From contig NZ_JADNGY010000011.1 in assembly GCF_015553625.1 (NCBI RefSeq), positions 1 to 64,000 of the forward strand: a DNA stretch of 64,000 nt, given 5' to 3'. A model generated the notes under the pieces. The model made no database searches, had not been told where the DNA came from, and worked only from the letters and a program-made list of their open reading frames with translations. The stretch comes from Streptococcus australis. GTDB taxonomy: Bacteria; Bacillota; Bacilli; Lactobacillales; Streptococcaceae. The position numbers were made by a program, and so were the translations under genes. Below are positions 18,685-29,900 of the stretch, piece by piece (the stretch's first letter is position 1; every line of letters begins with the position of its first letter).

Positions 18685-20331
18685 ATGAAAAAAATATGGT
18701 TAGCGACTCTTTTGAAATTCTATGCCTATATCATGGTGGGGATCATCACGACCTTAGGCGTGACGGTATCCTTGGTCTATTGGCATAATCAGCGAGCAGA
18801 AACCGATCGGATCGCTCAGTTGATTTCCTCTCGCTTGACTGCTGAGGTAGAGGATATCTACAAAAGATCGACACAATGGGGAAAGAGTCTGGTAGAAAAC
18901 CCTGCCAAGCTCGAAGGAGTTTACAAGTACTTTTCAATGTCGCCTTCGGAATACGAAAGTTGGCGTCTGGACAATTATTTTTCCAACTATATTCAAGTCT
19001 CCCTACACCGCAATGTTGAGACTCTTTATTTGGAACACGATGCACTCGACCAAATCGATTTGGTGTTAAACGATTATACAACAGTCTTTGTTTCCAGTAA
19101 GAATAAAAAAGGGGGAGAACAAGTTCCAGCGGATCAATACATAGCTAGCTCGCAAGCCATCCCAGTTTCCTTGACAGATGTGACGACTGGCCAGGATATT
19201 GGACTGGCTTACATTAAAATTAATCCAGCACTTTTGGATTCTGTTGTCGACAATATTCAAGACACGATTCCAGTTGCTGTCCAAATTTATAATCCCTTGG
19301 GCAAGGTTTTTTACCACAGAGGGGATATCAACCCTAAAGATCATAGCCAGTGGATTGTGCGAGATACTGCTTACGGCTATCAAATCTGGGTTGGAATTCC
19401 GACTTCTTACACGGTTCGAACGGCCTTATTTAGTTTTACCTGGATGATTTCGGTCGCCTTAATCCTATTCTTGGTCTTGTATCTCTTGCTTCAACGAATT
19501 TTCCGTAATTACCAAAAACAAGTTTTGGATTTGGTAGATACCATGGAAGCCATCAGCCAGGGGGATTCTGAGCGACGGATCAATGTGGATACCAAAGAGC
19601 AGGAGCTCCTTTTAGTTGCAGAAACGACCAATGCCATGTTAGACAATATGGACAAGTCTATCCGTGATATCTATCAGCTACAACTGAGCCAAAAAGATGC
19701 CAATTTGAAGGCCTTGCAAGCGCAGATTAATCCGCATTTTATGTATAATACCATGGAGTTTATTCGCATGTATGCAGTTATGCAGGATCAAGAAGAATTA
19801 GCTGATATTATTTACGAATTTAGTAGTCTCCTTCGAAACAATATTTCAGAGGAGAAAGAAACGACCATAGAAAATGAGTTGGAATTTTGTAGAAAATACA
19901 GCTATCTCTGTATGGTGCGTTATCCAAAATCGATTGCTTATGGCTTTAAAATTGAACCGGGTCTAGAAGAGATGATTATTCCGAAGTTTACTCTTCAGCC
20001 ACTAGTGGAAAATTACTTTGTTCATGGAGTTGATCACAAGCGCAAGGACAATGTCATTAGTATCAAAGTCCGTCATGTTGGAGGAGCTGTGGAAATTCGG
20101 GTTCAAGACAATGGGAGAGGACTGGAACCGAGCCAACTGCAACGAATTCAACAAATATTGAGTCATAGGGATCCACGAGAAGAAGTAGAAGAGAGTAAGG
20201 GGCGACAATCGATTGGGATTGTCAATGTCCACGAGCGTTTCCTTCTCTACTTTGGGGATCGTTACCACATTCAAATTACATCAGAAAAAGGAAAAGGTGT
20301 TCTCTATACGATTACCATCGAGGACACTTAA
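18685..20331 (+). CDS. YesM-like sensor histidine kinase
   Basis: A 548-residue kinase of the LytS/YesM class. A transmembrane helix at about 10-30, an extracellular sensor of about 220 residues, a second helix at about 255-275, then a HAMP-like region and the His_kinase domain. The phospho-accepting His is His351 in QAQINPHFMYNTME. The ATP-binding N box QPLVENYFVHG and DNGRG follow. It pairs with the next gene. In S. pneumoniae a YesMN-type system (TCS07) has been reported to control N-glycan genes; the same role is inferred here from location. Confidence 0.9.
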   Translation: MKKIWLATLLKFYAYIMVGIITTLGVTVSLVYWHNQRAETDRIAQLISSRLTAEVEDIYKRSTQWGKSLVENPAKLEGVYKYFSMSPSEYESWRLDNYFSNYIQVSLHRNVETLYLEHDALDQIDLVLNDYTTVFVSSKNKKGGEQVPADQYIASSQAIPVSLTDVTTGQDIGLAYIKINPALLDSVVDNIQDTIPVAVQIYNPLGKVFYHRGDINPKDHSQWIVRDTAYGYQIWVGIPTSYTVRTALFSFTWMISVALILFLVLYLLLQRIFRNYQKQVLDLVDTMEAISQGDSERRINVDTKEQELLLVAETTNAMLDNMDKSIRDIYQLQLSQKDANLKALQAQINPHFMYNTMEFIRMYAVMQDQEELADIIYEFSSLLRNNISEEKETTIENELEFCRKYSYLCMVRYPKSIAYGFKIEPGLEEMIIPKFTLQPLVENYFVHGVDHKRKDNVISIKVRHVGGAVEIRVQDNGRGLEPSQLQRIQQILSHRDPREEVEESKGRQSIGIVNVHERFLLYFGDRYHIQITSEKGKGVLYTITIEDT

Positions 20332-20343
20332 GAGGAAAAAATC

Positions 20344-21642
20344 GTGTATAAAGTCTTATTGGTTGACGATGAATATATGATTACTGAGGGGTTGAAAAAA
20401 CTGATTCCCTTTGAAAAATGGGACATGGAGGTTGTTTACACAGCAGAGGATGCAGATCAAGCCTTGGCCTATGTTGCGGATTATCCAGTGGATATCGTGA
20501 TTACAGATGTCAATATGCCAGGAAAAACTGGTCTGGAAATGATTGATCAAATGCAGTCCATGCTTCCCCATGCAGCTTATATCATTATGTCAGGTTACCA
20601 AGATTTTGCTTATGTAAAAAAAGCCTTAAACCTCCGAGTAGCAGACTATCTGTTAAAGCCTGTCAATAAGGTGGAGCTGGGGAATATCCTAGAAAAATTA
20701 TCCCAAACTCTGAAAAACCCAGATCAAGCGACGGCCAATCGGCTCCTTCATGAAGATTGGTCAGAAGAAGAGTTCGAACAAGCCATCCGAGGAAGAAAAC
20801 AACTCTGGATTGGAGTGGATAAGGAAAGGAAGGGCTTTGCCAGTTCATCTTATCAGGTCTTAGGAAAAAATCTTCAACTCTATCTTTCCGATGAGGATGA
20901 AGGGGCTTTCCTACAGCGCCGTTTCCAAGCACCTTATAAGGAACATTTTCAACAATTTAAAGAGCTTGTTGAACGAAGTCTGTTTTATGGGGATATCCCA
21001 TTGGAGGAAGAAGATGGTGTCTTTAATTACTATGAACCCATCTACCGTGTCATCATTCAGGGGAATATCCAGCAAATTTTGGAGGAGTTAAACTGGTTAG
21101 AAGAAACTGTGAAAAGCCATACTCCAAAAGTGGCGATAGCCAAGCAACTCTTTATTCAGTTCATTATGGATGTCTTTCATTTATTTGAACACCTGCACGG
21201 TGATGACCTGACAGAAATTGTGAAAGCCGTTCATGATACACCGACTTTCGAGGATCTTGTTACCTGCGTTCGGAACCAATTGGAGAGTTTCTTTTCTCAA
21301 TATCGGATGAACAATAATGTGGCGACCGTCCTAGAAGTAATTGGACGCGACTATCGGAAGGAACTGTCGCTCAAGGATATCAGCAAAGATCTCTATATCA
21401 ATCCCGTTTATTTAGGGCAATTGATCAAACGTGAGACCAATTCCACCTTTGCAGAACTCTTGAATAAACAACGGATCAAAGCTGCCCAACAGTTGCTTTT
21501 ATCCACAACGGAAAGTATTGAAGATATTTGCTATGAGGTCGGCTACAGCAATGTTGGTTACTTTTACAAGGTATTCCGCAAGTTGTGTGGCAAGTCTCCT
21601 AAAGCCTACCGTCAACAAATCGGCGTAGAGGAAAGTGATTAA
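20344..21642 (+). CDS. YesN-like response regulator, AraC output
   Basis: A 432-residue regulator with an N-terminal receiver domain (acid pocket Asp8-Asp9, phospho-acceptor Asp55 in ITDVNMPG, Lys in LLKPV) and a C-terminal AraC/XylS pair of helix-turn-helix motifs (about 330-425, ending VFRKLCGKSPKAYRQQ). The start is GTG 20344 after AGAGGAAAAA. It forms the output of the YesM-like kinase 12 nt upstream and likely activates the neighbouring transporter and glycosidase genes. A bidirectional terminator follows. Confidence 0.9.
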   Translation: MYKVLLVDDEYMITEGLKKLIPFEKWDMEVVYTAEDADQALAYVADYPVDIVITDVNMPGKTGLEMIDQMQSMLPHAAYIIMSGYQDFAYVKKALNLRVADYLLKPVNKVELGNILEKLSQTLKNPDQATANRLLHEDWSEEEFEQAIRGRKQLWIGVDKERKGFASSSYQVLGKNLQLYLSDEDEGAFLQRRFQAPYKEHFQQFKELVERSLFYGDIPLEEEDGVFNYYEPIYRVIIQGNIQQILEELNWLEETVKSHTPKVAIAKQLFIQFIMDVFHLFEHLHGDDLTEIVKAVHDTPTFEDLVTCVRNQLESFFSQYRMNNNVATVLEVIGRDYRKELSLKDISKDLYINPVYLGQLIKRETNSTFAELLNKQRIKAAQQLLLSTTESIEDICYEVGYSNVGYFYKVFRKLCGKSPKAYRQQIGVEESD

Positions 21643-21654
21643 TCTGTAAACATG

Positions 21655-21694
21655 AAAAATACCCTCCATTGATTAAAAATGGAGGGTATTTTTT
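21655..21694. terminator. Bidirectional terminator, yesN / rlmA
   Basis: AAAAATACCCTCCATT pairs with AATGGAGGGTATTTTT with a short loop, giving A and T runs on both sides. It sits between convergent genes; its 3' end overlaps the rlmA stop codon. Confidence 0.9.
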
Positions 21695-22535
21695 AGTTGC
21701 TTCTTCCAATCAAAATCGTAGCAGAAATCGTGACTTGAGTCAGATCGGTCCAGTCAATTTGAGCTGGATCGACATGAAAGAGGAGAGGCGTCATGCTCAG
21801 AAGAGCCTCCCGCAATGCTGGAGTCAGTTCGAACCTTTCCTGGCAATGGATGGTATTTTCAATCGTAAAATGATCAGAAAAATGTTGAATAATCTGCTCA
21901 TTGGAGTAATCTACCTGGTCTAGGTGGTCCTTCACCTTTTGACGAATCTCTTGCAGATGGGTGGCAGTTGGGATGACCTTGATGAGGCGACCATCTGGGG
22001 CCAGGACCCGTTTAAATTCCTGATAATTTGCTGGCGAAAAGATATCTAGGAGGAGGTCCATGCTCTGGTCTAAAAGAGGGAGATGAGCCAGGTCTCCGAC
22101 AAACCACTTGACCTTCCATTCCTGGTCGCTTTTGGCAGCCAGCTGGATCGATTCCTTCGACAAATCAAAGGCGTAAAAGGAATGGTCTGGATGGCGTTCT
22201 TGTAAGCTGCGCGAATAGTAGCCTTCCCCGCAACCAATATCTAAAATGTTGGCTGGATGGGCCAGTGGAGACAAGCATTCTGACAGGGCATTAAGGATAT
22301 GGTTGTAGAAACCATTCTCTAGAACGAGTTGCCGGTTTTGGAAATTTTCCTTGTCATAGTCCTTGGAGGCCTTCACTTGTGGCGCCAAGTTCACATAGCC
22401 AAACTTAGCAAGGTCAAAGGAGTGGCGGTTGGGGCAAGCCAAGCTTTGTTGGACCAGGTCGAGGGCTTCTTGACAGATGGGACAGGCAAAAGCCGATGCA
22501 GTCTGAAATCGTTGTAATTTTGGTTTGATCGTCAT
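21693..22535 (-). CDS. rlmA: 23S rRNA (guanine-N1)-methyltransferase RlmA(II)
   Basis: A 280-residue SAM-dependent methyltransferase. The N-terminal zinc finger is FACPICQ...LACPNRHSFD (about 16-40), and the SAM motif is ILDIGCGEGYY (about 95-105). In Gram-positive bacteria RlmA(II) (TlrB) methylates G748 of 23S rRNA in the exit tunnel, affecting macrolide and ketolide response; target base is by family. It is downstream of tyrS on the same strand, with a terminator in between. Confidence 0.88.
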   Translation of the reverse strand: MTIKPKLQRFQTASAFACPICQEALDLVQQSLACPNRHSFDLAKFGYVNLAPQVKASKDYDKENFQNRQLVLENGFYNHILNALSECLSPLAHPANILDIGCGEGYYSRSLQERHPDHSFYAFDLSKESIQLAAKSDQEWKVKWFVGDLAHLPLLDQSMDLLLDIFSPANYQEFKRVLAPDGRLIKVIPTATHLQEIRQKVKDHLDQVDYSNEQIIQHFSDHFTIENTIHCQERFELTPALREALLSMTPLLFHVDPAQIDWTDLTQVTISATILIGRSN

Positions 22536-22552
22536 GATACTTCTAGTGTACC

Positions 22553-22583
22553 AAAAAACCTCTGAAAGTCATAGCTTCAGAGG
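22553..22583 (-). terminator. tyrS terminator (minus strand)
   Basis: On minus, CCTCTGAA pairs with TTCAGAGG over a 9-nt loop, followed by TTTTTT. It lies just after the tyrS stop. Confidence 0.85.
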
Positions 22584-22591
22584 TCTTCTTT

Positions 22592-23848
22592 TTAATAAGT
22601 CAAAACAAAGTATTTTTTCTTACCGCGACGGATAACGGTCAATTCGTTTTCCAATTTATCGCTATCGCTCAAGACATAGTCAAGGTCTTGGATGCGGTCG
22701 CCATTGATGTAGATGGCACCATTTTGTACATCTTCACGAGCTTGGCGTTTGGAGTTGACCACGCCAGAAGATACAAGCAATTCTACGATGTTGAGGTTTT
22801 CGTCTGCTTGGACTTGGTAGTTTGGCACACCACGAAGGCCTTGTTTGAGTTCTTTGACAGAAAGGTTTTTGATATTTCCTGCAAAGAGTTGTTCTGTGAT
22901 GTTGAGGGCTTCTTTGTAGGCTTCTTCACCGTGAACGAGGGTGACCACCTCACGCGCCAAGACTTTTTGAGCCAAGCGTTCATGTGGCGCAGCTTCAAAC
23001 TGTTTGCGGATCTCTTCAATCTCATCAAGAGACAAGAAGGTAAAGATTTTCAAGAAGCGAACAGCGTCAGCGTCCATGACATTCATCCAGAATTGGTACA
23101 TTTCGTATGGAGAAGTCTTTTCAGGGTTGAGCCAAACCGCATTCCCTTCAGATTTACCAAATTTCTTACCAGTCGCATCTGTAATGAGTGGAACAGTGAT
23201 GACGTGACCAGTCTTGTCAGCCTTTCGACGCAACAATTCGGTACCAGCTGTCATATTTCCCCACTGGTCAGAACCACCGATTTGCAGGGTAACATTGTGG
23301 TCTTGGTTCAGAACAAAGAAGTCGTAGCCTTGCATGATTTGGTAGGCAAATTCAGTGTAAGAAATCCCTGTTTCAATCCGCTTCTTCACAGATTCCTTGC
23401 TCATCATGTAGTTGACAGTAAAGTATTTTCCGATGTCGCGAAGGAAGTCAATGAAGCTGATGCTGCCAAACCAGTCGTAGTTATTGACCATGACAGCCTT
23501 ATTTTCCCCATTTTCAAAATCTAAGAAACGAGACAATTGCCCTTGGATAGAAGTGACCCAACCGTCTACAGTCTCCTTAGTTTGTAAACTGCGCTCGGCA
23601 TCTTTGAAAGAAGGGTCTCCAATGAGTCCGGTCGCACCACCGACAAGCGCATAAGGTTTGTGGCCTGCCAATTGTAAGCGACGACTGGTCAAGATTGCAA
23701 CAAGGTGCCCAAGGTGCAAGCTATCAGCAGTTGGATCGTAGCCAGTATAATACGATACTTGTCCTTCTTCTAGGGCTTTACGCAAAGCATCTTCGTCAGT
23801 CGTTTGGAAAATCAAACCACGTTCTTTTAGCTCATCAAAAATGTGCAT
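22592..23848 (-). CDS. tyrS: Tyrosyl-tRNA synthetase
   Basis: A 418-residue class I synthetase that charges tRNA-Tyr. The HIGH-like motif reads HLGHL (about 46-50), and the KMSKS-like motif reads KFGKSEGN (about 228-235). The C-terminal S4 RNA-binding domain starts near residue 350 ([20 protein letters not shown]). The start ATG follows AAGGAGAG on minus. A promoter is visible upstream, and the roughly 70-nt leader is too short for a T-box. Confidence 0.96.
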   Translation of the reverse strand: MHIFDELKERGLIFQTTDEDALRKALEEGQVSYYTGYDPTADSLHLGHLVAILTSRRLQLAGHKPYALVGGATGLIGDPSFKDAERSLQTKETVDGWVTSIQGQLSRFLDFENGENKAVMVNNYDWFGSISFIDFLRDIGKYFTVNYMMSKESVKKRIETGISYTEFAYQIMQGYDFFVLNQDHNVTLQIGGSDQWGNMTAGTELLRRKADKTGHVITVPLITDATGKKFGKSEGNAVWLNPEKTSPYEMYQFWMNVMDADAVRFLKIFTFLSLDEIEEIRKQFEAAPHERLAQKVLAREVVTLVHGEEAYKEALNITEQLFAGNIKNLSVKELKQGLRGVPNYQVQADENLNIVELLVSSGVVNSKRQAREDVQNGAIYINGDRIQDLDYVLSDSDKLENELTVIRRGKKKYFVLTY

Positions 23849-23917
23849 CGTTCTCTCCTTTTCTAAGCTACTGGCCAGATCGATGAAAACAGTCCAGTAT
23901 CTGTATGGTTTCTCTCT

Positions 23918-23945
23918 ATTTTACCATAATGACTTGAAATAGCAA
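23918..23945 (-). promoter_or_regulatory. tyrS promoter
   Basis: Read on minus: TTGCTA (23945-23940), a 16-bp spacer and TAAAAT (23923-23918). The leader of about 70 nt could form an ACTGG/CCAGT stem. Confidence 0.6.
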
Positions 23946-23995
23946 TGAATGGACGAAAAAAATCCAATCGGAAGCAGTGTTCTCAACTTTAGGAA

Positions 23996-24025
23996 TTGAA
24001 AAGAAAGAGGTCCATTTGGTATAAT
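23996..24025 (+). promoter_or_regulatory. pbp1b promoter
   Basis: TTGAAA (23996-24001), an 18-bp spacer and TATAAT (24020-24025), divergent from the tyrS promoter. Its -10 box overlaps an upstream in-frame ATG, which decides against that ATG as start. Confidence 0.75.
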
Positions 24026-24047
24026 GGGAAGGACAAGGAGAAATAGA

Positions 24048-26507
24048 GTGAGTCAAATGAGAGAATTTTTTACAAAGTGCGGGAAGAAAATAAAAGACTT
24101 CTTTGCCAAAATGACGGTTGAAGTCAATGAGAAAGAAGACAAGGAGGGCTGGTCACTAGGAGATCTCCTAGCGACGGTTCTACGGACGATGAAACTCCTT
24201 TGGGATGTGCTACTGGTGTTTGCTTTGGGTGGTCTCTTGTTTGGTGCAGGGATTGCGATTGGCTATGCAGCTAGCCTCTTTAATGAGACAGAGACGCCGG
24301 ATCCGACCCAATTGGTTCAACAAGTGCGAAATATTTCGAGCGTTTCAAAGATTTCCTACTCAGATGGAAGCATCATTTCTGATATTGACAGTGACTTGAT
24401 TCGGATCCCTGTTCAAAAGGATGCGATTTCGGACAATGTCAAAAAGGCTGTCATTGCCACAGAAGATGAGAATTTTAATAGTCATAACGGGGTCGTTCCG
24501 AAAGCGGTGATCCGGGCTACCTTGGGTTCAGTTGCTGGAGTAGGGTCCTCTAGTGGTGGTTCAACTCTGACCCAACAGTTGATTAAACAACAAGTTGTGG
24601 GAGATGCACCGACCTTCTCACGGAAGGCTGCTGAGATTATCGATGCCCTTGCTCTTGAGCGGGTAATGGATAAGGACGAAATTTTAACGACCTACCTCAA
24701 TGTCTCTCCATTTGGTCGAAACAACCGGGGACAAAATATTGCAGGAGTGGAAGCTGCAGCTCAAGGGATTTTTGGTGTTTCTGCCAAAGATTTGACTGTT
24801 CCACAGGCAGCCTTTATTGCTGGTTTGCCACAGAGTCCAATTGTCTACTCACCATACGCTTCTGATGGCAGCCTCAAGACTCAGGAAAATCAAGCTTTAG
24901 GATTGGATCGTGCCAAGGATGTCTTGTACAATATGTATCGGACAGGTGCTATCAGCAAGGAAGAGTACGACCAATATAGTCAATATGATCTAAGCAAGGA
25001 TTTCCTTCCTTCAAATGGCATCGAGAAGACACCACACGACTACTTGTATTTCCAAGCTGTTAGTGAAGCGGAAGATGCTATGTATGAGTATCTAATCAAG
25101 AGAGACAACGTTTCTAGTCACGACCTAAAAAACAATTCAACGGTTAAGTCTTATCAAGAGTTAGCGAAGAAAGAATTGAGAGAGGGTGGCTATACGGTCC
25201 AAACCACTATCAACAAAGCTATCTACAATGCCATGCAAGAAGCAGTTGCCAATTATGGCGGTATCTTGGACGATGGAACGGGTACGGTAGAAGTCGGAAA
25301 TGTCCTCATGGACAACCGAACAGGAGCGATTCTCGGCTTTGTTGGGGGACGGAATTTTGACGGGAATCAGAATAACCACGCTTTTGATACAGAGCGTTCT
25401 CCAGGTTCTACTATTAAACCCTTGCTAGCTTATGGAATCGCCATTGACCAAGGCTTGATGGGAAGCAATAGCATCGTCTCCAATTACCCAACTAACTTTT
25501 CTAGTGGAGAGCCAATTATGCACGTGGATAACCGGGGGACTGGGATGATGGACCTCCGAGAGGCCCTTAATACCTCATGGAATATCCCAGCTTATTGGAC
25601 CTATCGTACTCTCCGTGAAAAGGGTGTCGATGTCCCAGGCTATATGGAAAAAATGGGCTACGATATCGCTGAGTACGGCATTGAAAGTCTGCCAATGGGA
25701 GGCGGGATCGAAGTAAGCGTCGCCCAACATACAAATGGTTATCAAACCATTGCAAATAATGGAAATTACCAAAAACGCTACATGATTGAAAAAATCATGG
25801 ATCGCAATGGGGAAGTGGTCTACCAACATGAGAGCAAGGCGACCCGCGTCTACTCAGCAGCAACTGCGACTATCATGCAGGACCTGTTAAGAGGTGTCAT
25901 CAGCTCTGGTGCGACAACGACCTTTAAGAGCCGAATCAGCCAGGTCAATCCAACTCTTGCTAATGCCGATTGGATTGGGAAAACCGGAACCACCAATGTG
26001 AATGGAGATATGTGGCTCATGCTGTCTACTCCAAATCTTACCTTAGGTGGCTGGATTGGACATGACAACAATGCTTCCATGGCTCCGTTGACAGGCTACA
26101 ATAATAACGCAAGTTACATGGCCTATTTAGCGAATGCCATCTACCAGGCGGATCCAGCTGCTTGGGGCGTGCAAGATCGCTTTACCTTAGATAGCAGTGT
26201 TATTTCATCGACTGTTCTCAAATCGACAGGACAACGACCTGGTCGTGTCAATGTCAATGGTCGTGATATCGATGTGTCGGGTGCGACGGTTACCAGCTAT
26301 TGGGCTAAAAATGGCGCTCCACAAACGACCTACCGCTTCGCAATTGGTGGATCGGATAGTGATTATGCTAGTGCCTGGGCTGGAATTCTAGGCGGTTCAG
26401 CTAATACTTCCAATGGAAATCGCAATAGCAACCGGACAAGCAATTCGAACACGCCAAGTAGTTCGAACACGACAGCTAGTTCATCATCTAGTGGACAAAA
26501 CAGATAA
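24048..26507 (+). CDS. pbp1b: Bifunctional penicillin-binding protein 1b
   Basis: About 819 residues; a class A PBP that polymerises and cross-links peptidoglycan. A transmembrane helix lies at about 50-75. The GT51 transglycosylase domain has [10 protein letters not shown] and [13 protein letters not shown]. The transpeptidase domain has SxxK at Ser454-Lys457 (STIK) and KTGTT at Lys645. The tail is Ser/Asn-rich. I choose GTG 24048, which has AAGGAG 7 nt upstream; ATG 24057 is possible, while ATG 24024 lies in the -10 box. It is divergent from tyrS. Confidence 0.93.
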   Translation: MSQMREFFTKCGKKIKDFFAKMTVEVNEKEDKEGWSLGDLLATVLRTMKLLWDVLLVFALGGLLFGAGIAIGYAASLFNETETPDPTQLVQQVRNISSVSKISYSDGSIISDIDSDLIRIPVQKDAISDNVKKAVIATEDENFNSHNGVVPKAVIRATLGSVAGVGSSSGGSTLTQQLIKQQVVGDAPTFSRKAAEIIDALALERVMDKDEILTTYLNVSPFGRNNRGQNIAGVEAAAQGIFGVSAKDLTVPQAAFIAGLPQSPIVYSPYASDGSLKTQENQALGLDRAKDVLYNMYRTGAISKEEYDQYSQYDLSKDFLPSNGIEKTPHDYLYFQAVSEAEDAMYEYLIKRDNVSSHDLKNNSTVKSYQELAKKELREGGYTVQTTINKAIYNAMQEAVANYGGILDDGTGTVEVGNVLMDNRTGAILGFVGGRNFDGNQNNHAFDTERSPGSTIKPLLAYGIAIDQGLMGSNSIVSNYPTNFSSGEPIMHVDNRGTGMMDLREALNTSWNIPAYWTYRTLREKGVDVPGYMEKMGYDIAEYGIESLPMGGGIEVSVAQHTNGYQTIANNGNYQKRYMIEKIMDRNGEVVYQHESKATRVYSAATATIMQDLLRGVISSGATTTFKSRISQVNPTLANADWIGKTGTTNVNGDMWLMLSTPNLTLGGWIGHDNNASMAPLTGYNNNASYMAYLANAIYQADPAAWGVQDRFTLDSSVISSTVLKSTGQRPGRVNVNGRDIDVSGATVTSYWAKNGAPQTTYRFAIGGSDSDYASAWAGILGGSANTSNGNRNSNRTSNSNTPSSSNTTASSSSSGQNR

Positions 26508-26557
26508 AAATAACGAGTTGCAATACCATAAAATCGTTTTCATGTCTAGAGAAAACC

Positions 26558-26586
26558 TTGTGTTTTTTATGAAAATACGATATAAT
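26558..26586 (+). promoter_or_regulatory. Promoter in pbp1b-rpoB gap
   Basis: TTGTGT (26558-26563), a 17-bp spacer and TATAAT (26581-26586). It could drive rpoBC, a short RNA ending at 26688, or both by partial read-through. Confidence 0.7.
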
Positions 26587-26592
26587 AAGGAC

Positions 26593-26688
26593 AAGTAATT
26601 TGTCGTGCGCTTTATTTGAAATATTGTCCAAATAGAAGCTTACAGCAGTTAAATCAAACTTTATAAAAGTCGATTTAGCTGCTCTTTT
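26593..26688 (+). ncRNA. Candidate ~95-nt small RNA or rpoB attenuator
   Basis: A predicted transcript from the 26581 -10 box would meet a terminator after about 95 nt. Small stems GACAA/TTGTC (26590-26604) and TATTTG/CAAATA (26613-26634) precede the final 12-bp stem AGCAGTTAAATC/GATTTAGCTGCT (26644-26683) and a T run. No coding potential is seen. It may instead be a regulated leader of rpoB. I do not recognise the family. Confidence 0.4.
26644..26688 (+). terminator. Terminator or attenuator before rpoB
   Basis: A 12-bp stem with one wobble, 16-nt loop, followed by CTTTTT. It lies between a promoter and rpoB, 240 bp before the rpoB start. Confidence 0.75.
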
Positions 26689-26928
26689 TGTGCCTATTTT
26701 TAGAAAAAACGGAGCTTGTCACACAAACTTAATCTTTCTAAAAATTCCAAAAAGGATGAATGATACGGAGGAGATTTCTTCTCACGTGATGTAGATCACA
26801 CCCCCTTCATAACATCGTTTCGACTGGATCAGAACCATTCTGATGTGGTCAGAAGCGATCTAGAAACCGGATTTTCAGAGAGGACCTTCCCCTAGCTGGT
26901 ATCCTAGTATAGAAAAGGAGTTAAAACT

Positions 26929-29900
26929 TTGGCAGGACATGACGTTCAATACGGGAAACATCGGACCCGTCGTAGTTTTTCAAGAATCAAAGAAGTTCTT
27001 GATTTACCAAATTTGATTGAAATCCAAACGGATTCATTTAAAGATTTTCTGGATCATGGTTTGAAAGAAGTTTTCGAAGATGTATTGCCAATTTCGAACT
27101 TCACAGACACAATGGAGTTGGAATTCGTCGGCTATGAAATCAGAGAACCAAAGTATACCTTGGAAGAAGCACGTATCCATGATGCGAGCTATTCTGCCCC
27201 AATCTTTGTAACCTTCCGCTTGGTCAACAAGGAAACAGGCGAAATCAAAACTCAAGAAGTCTTCTTTGGTGATTTCCCAATCATGACCGAGATGGGAACC
27301 TTTATCATCAATGGTGGAGAGCGGATCATCGTATCTCAGCTCGTGCGTTCACCAGGTGTCTACTTCAATGATAAGGTGGACAAGAACGGTAAGGTTGGCT
27401 ATGGATCAACGGTTATTCCGAACCGTGGAGCTTGGCTAGAGCTTGAAACAGACTCAAAAGATATTGCTTATACTCGTATCGACCGTACGCGTAAGATTCC
27501 ATTTACGACTTTGGTTCGTGCCCTTGGTTTCTCTGGGGATGACGAGATTTTTGATATCTTTGGGGATAGCGAATTGGTTCGCAACACAGTTGAAAAAGAT
27601 ATCCACAAAAACCCAATGGATTCTCGTACAGATGAAGCCCTCAAAGAAATTTATGAGCGTCTTCGTCCAGGTGAGCCAAAAACAGCGGAAAGCTCACGTA
27701 GCTTGTTGGTAGCCCGTTTCTTTGATCCACGTCGTTATGACTTGGCCCCAGTTGGTCGCTACAAGATCAACAAGAAACTCAATATCAAGAACCGTTTGTT
27801 GAACCAAACGATCGCAGAACCATTGGTAGATGCTGAAACAGGAGAAATCCTTGTAGAAGCTGGTACCGTGATGACACGCGAAGTCATCGACAGCATCTCA
27901 GAACATTTGGACGGTGATTTGAACAAGATTGTCTACACTCCAAATGATTCAGCAGTATTGACAGAACCAGTCGTTCTTCAAAAATTCAAGGTTGTGGCAC
28001 CAACGGATCCAGACCGCGTTGTCACTATCATCGGCAATGCTAATCCAGATGATAAGGTTCGTACCATCACTCCAGCCGATATCCTCGCTGAGATGAGCTA
28101 CTTCCTTAACTTGGCTGAAGGTCTTGGACGCGTGGATGATATCGACCACCTTGGAAACCGTCGTATTCGTGCCGTTGGTGAATTGCTTGCCAACCAAGTT
28201 CGTCTTGGACTTTCACGGATGGAACGTAACGTTCGTGAACGTATGTCTGTTCAAGATAACGAAGTATTAACACCACAACAAATCATTAACATCCGTCCAG
28301 TAACTGCAGCAATCAAAGAATTCTTTGGTTCTTCCCAATTGTCCCAGTTCATGGACCAACACAACCCACTTTCTGAGTTGTCTCACAAACGTCGTTTATC
28401 AGCTTTAGGGCCTGGTGGTTTGACACGTGACCGTGCTGGATACGAAGTCCGTGACGTGCACTACACTCACTATGGACGTATGTGTCCAATCGAAACACCT
28501 GAAGGACCAAACATCGGTTTGATTAACAACTTGTCATCCTACGGACACTTGAACAAGTATGGATTCATCCAAACGCCATACCGTAAAGTAGACCGTGAAA
28601 AAGGTGTGGTCACTAACGAAATCGTTTGGTTGACAGCTGATGAAGAAGATGAGTACATCGTAGCCCAGTCCAACTCTAAGTTGAACGAAAAAGGTGGTTT
28701 TGCTGAGCCGATCGTTATGGGACGTCACCGTGGTAACAACCAAGAGTTCCCATCTGATCAAGTCGACTACATGGACGTATCTCCAAAACAGGTAGTTGCC
28801 GTTGCGACAGCATGTATTCCTTTCTTGGAAAACGATGACTCCAACCGTGCCCTCATGGGTGCCAACATGCAACGTCAGGCTGTGCCATTGATCGATCCAA
28901 AAGCGCCTTACGTGGGTACTGGTATGGAATACCAAGCAGCCCATGACTCAGGAGCTGCAGTCATTGCGCAACATGATGGGAAGGTTACTTATGCCGATGC
29001 TGACAAGGTAGAAGTTCGTCGGGAAGATGGATCTCTTGATGTTTACCATATCCAAAAATTCCGTCGTTCAAACTCAGGTACGGCTTACAACCAACGTACC
29101 CTTGTAAAAGTTGGCGATGTCGTTGAAAAAGGCGACTTTATCGCAGACGGTCCATCGATGGAAAAAGGGGAAATGGCCCTTGGTCAAAACCCAATTGTTG
29201 CCTACATGACATGGGAAGGTTACAACTTCGAGGATGCCGTTATCATGAGCGAACGCTTGGTGAAAGAAGATGTCTATACATCTGTTCACTTGGAAGAATT
29301 CGAATCAGAAACGCGCGACACTAAGTTAGGCCCTGAAGAAATCACTCGTGAAATTCCAAACGTTGGGGAAGATGCTCTCAGAAACCTTGACGAAATGGGT
29401 ATTATCCGTATCGGTGCGGAAGTAAAAGAAGGCGATATCTTAGTTGGTAAGGTAACACCGAAGGGTGAAAAAGATCTTTCTGCTGAAGAACGTCTCCTCC
29501 ACGCTATCTTTGGAGATAAATCTCGTGAAGTGCGTGATACTTCTCTTCGTGTACCTCACGGTGGAGATGGTGTTGTTCGCGATGTCAAGATCTTTACGCG
29601 TGCAAACGGAGATGAATTGCAATCGGGTGTGAACATGTTGGTTCGTGTTTACATCGCACAAAAACGTAAGATCCGCGTCGGAGATAAGATGGCCGGTCGT
29701 CACGGAAACAAAGGGGTTGTTTCTCGTATTGTTCCTGTTGAAGACATGCCATACCTTCCAGATGGCACACCGGTTGATATCATGTTGAACCCACTTGGGG
29801 TGCCATCACGTATGAATATCGGTCAGGTTATGGAACTTCACCTCGGTATGGCAGCTCGTAACTTGGGTATCCACATCGCAACACCAGTCTTTGACGGAGC

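Larger units (their letters stand above)
26508..26928 (+). other. Long gap between pbp1b and rpoB
   Basis: 421 bp without a gene. The first part holds a promoter and a hairpin terminator that together delimit a possible small RNA. The rest is the rpoB leader, with a perfect 7-bp hairpin ATCAGAA/TTCTGAT at 26828-26844 and a candidate TTGTCA at 26716. I see no convincing second promoter for rpoB. Confidence 0.6.

Noticed and set aside
22688-23524. A 278-codon open frame opposite tyrS
   Set aside because: It is antisense to a clear, full-length tyrS and has no family resemblance; a shadow of codon bias.
23849-23940. T-box leader for tyrS
   Set aside because: The leader is too short and has no T-box sequence or specifier stem; a promoter lies within it.
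24024-24047. ATG 24024 as the pbp1b start
   Set aside because: It overlaps the TATAAT box and lies before the ribosome site; GTG 24048 has AAGGAG at good spacing.
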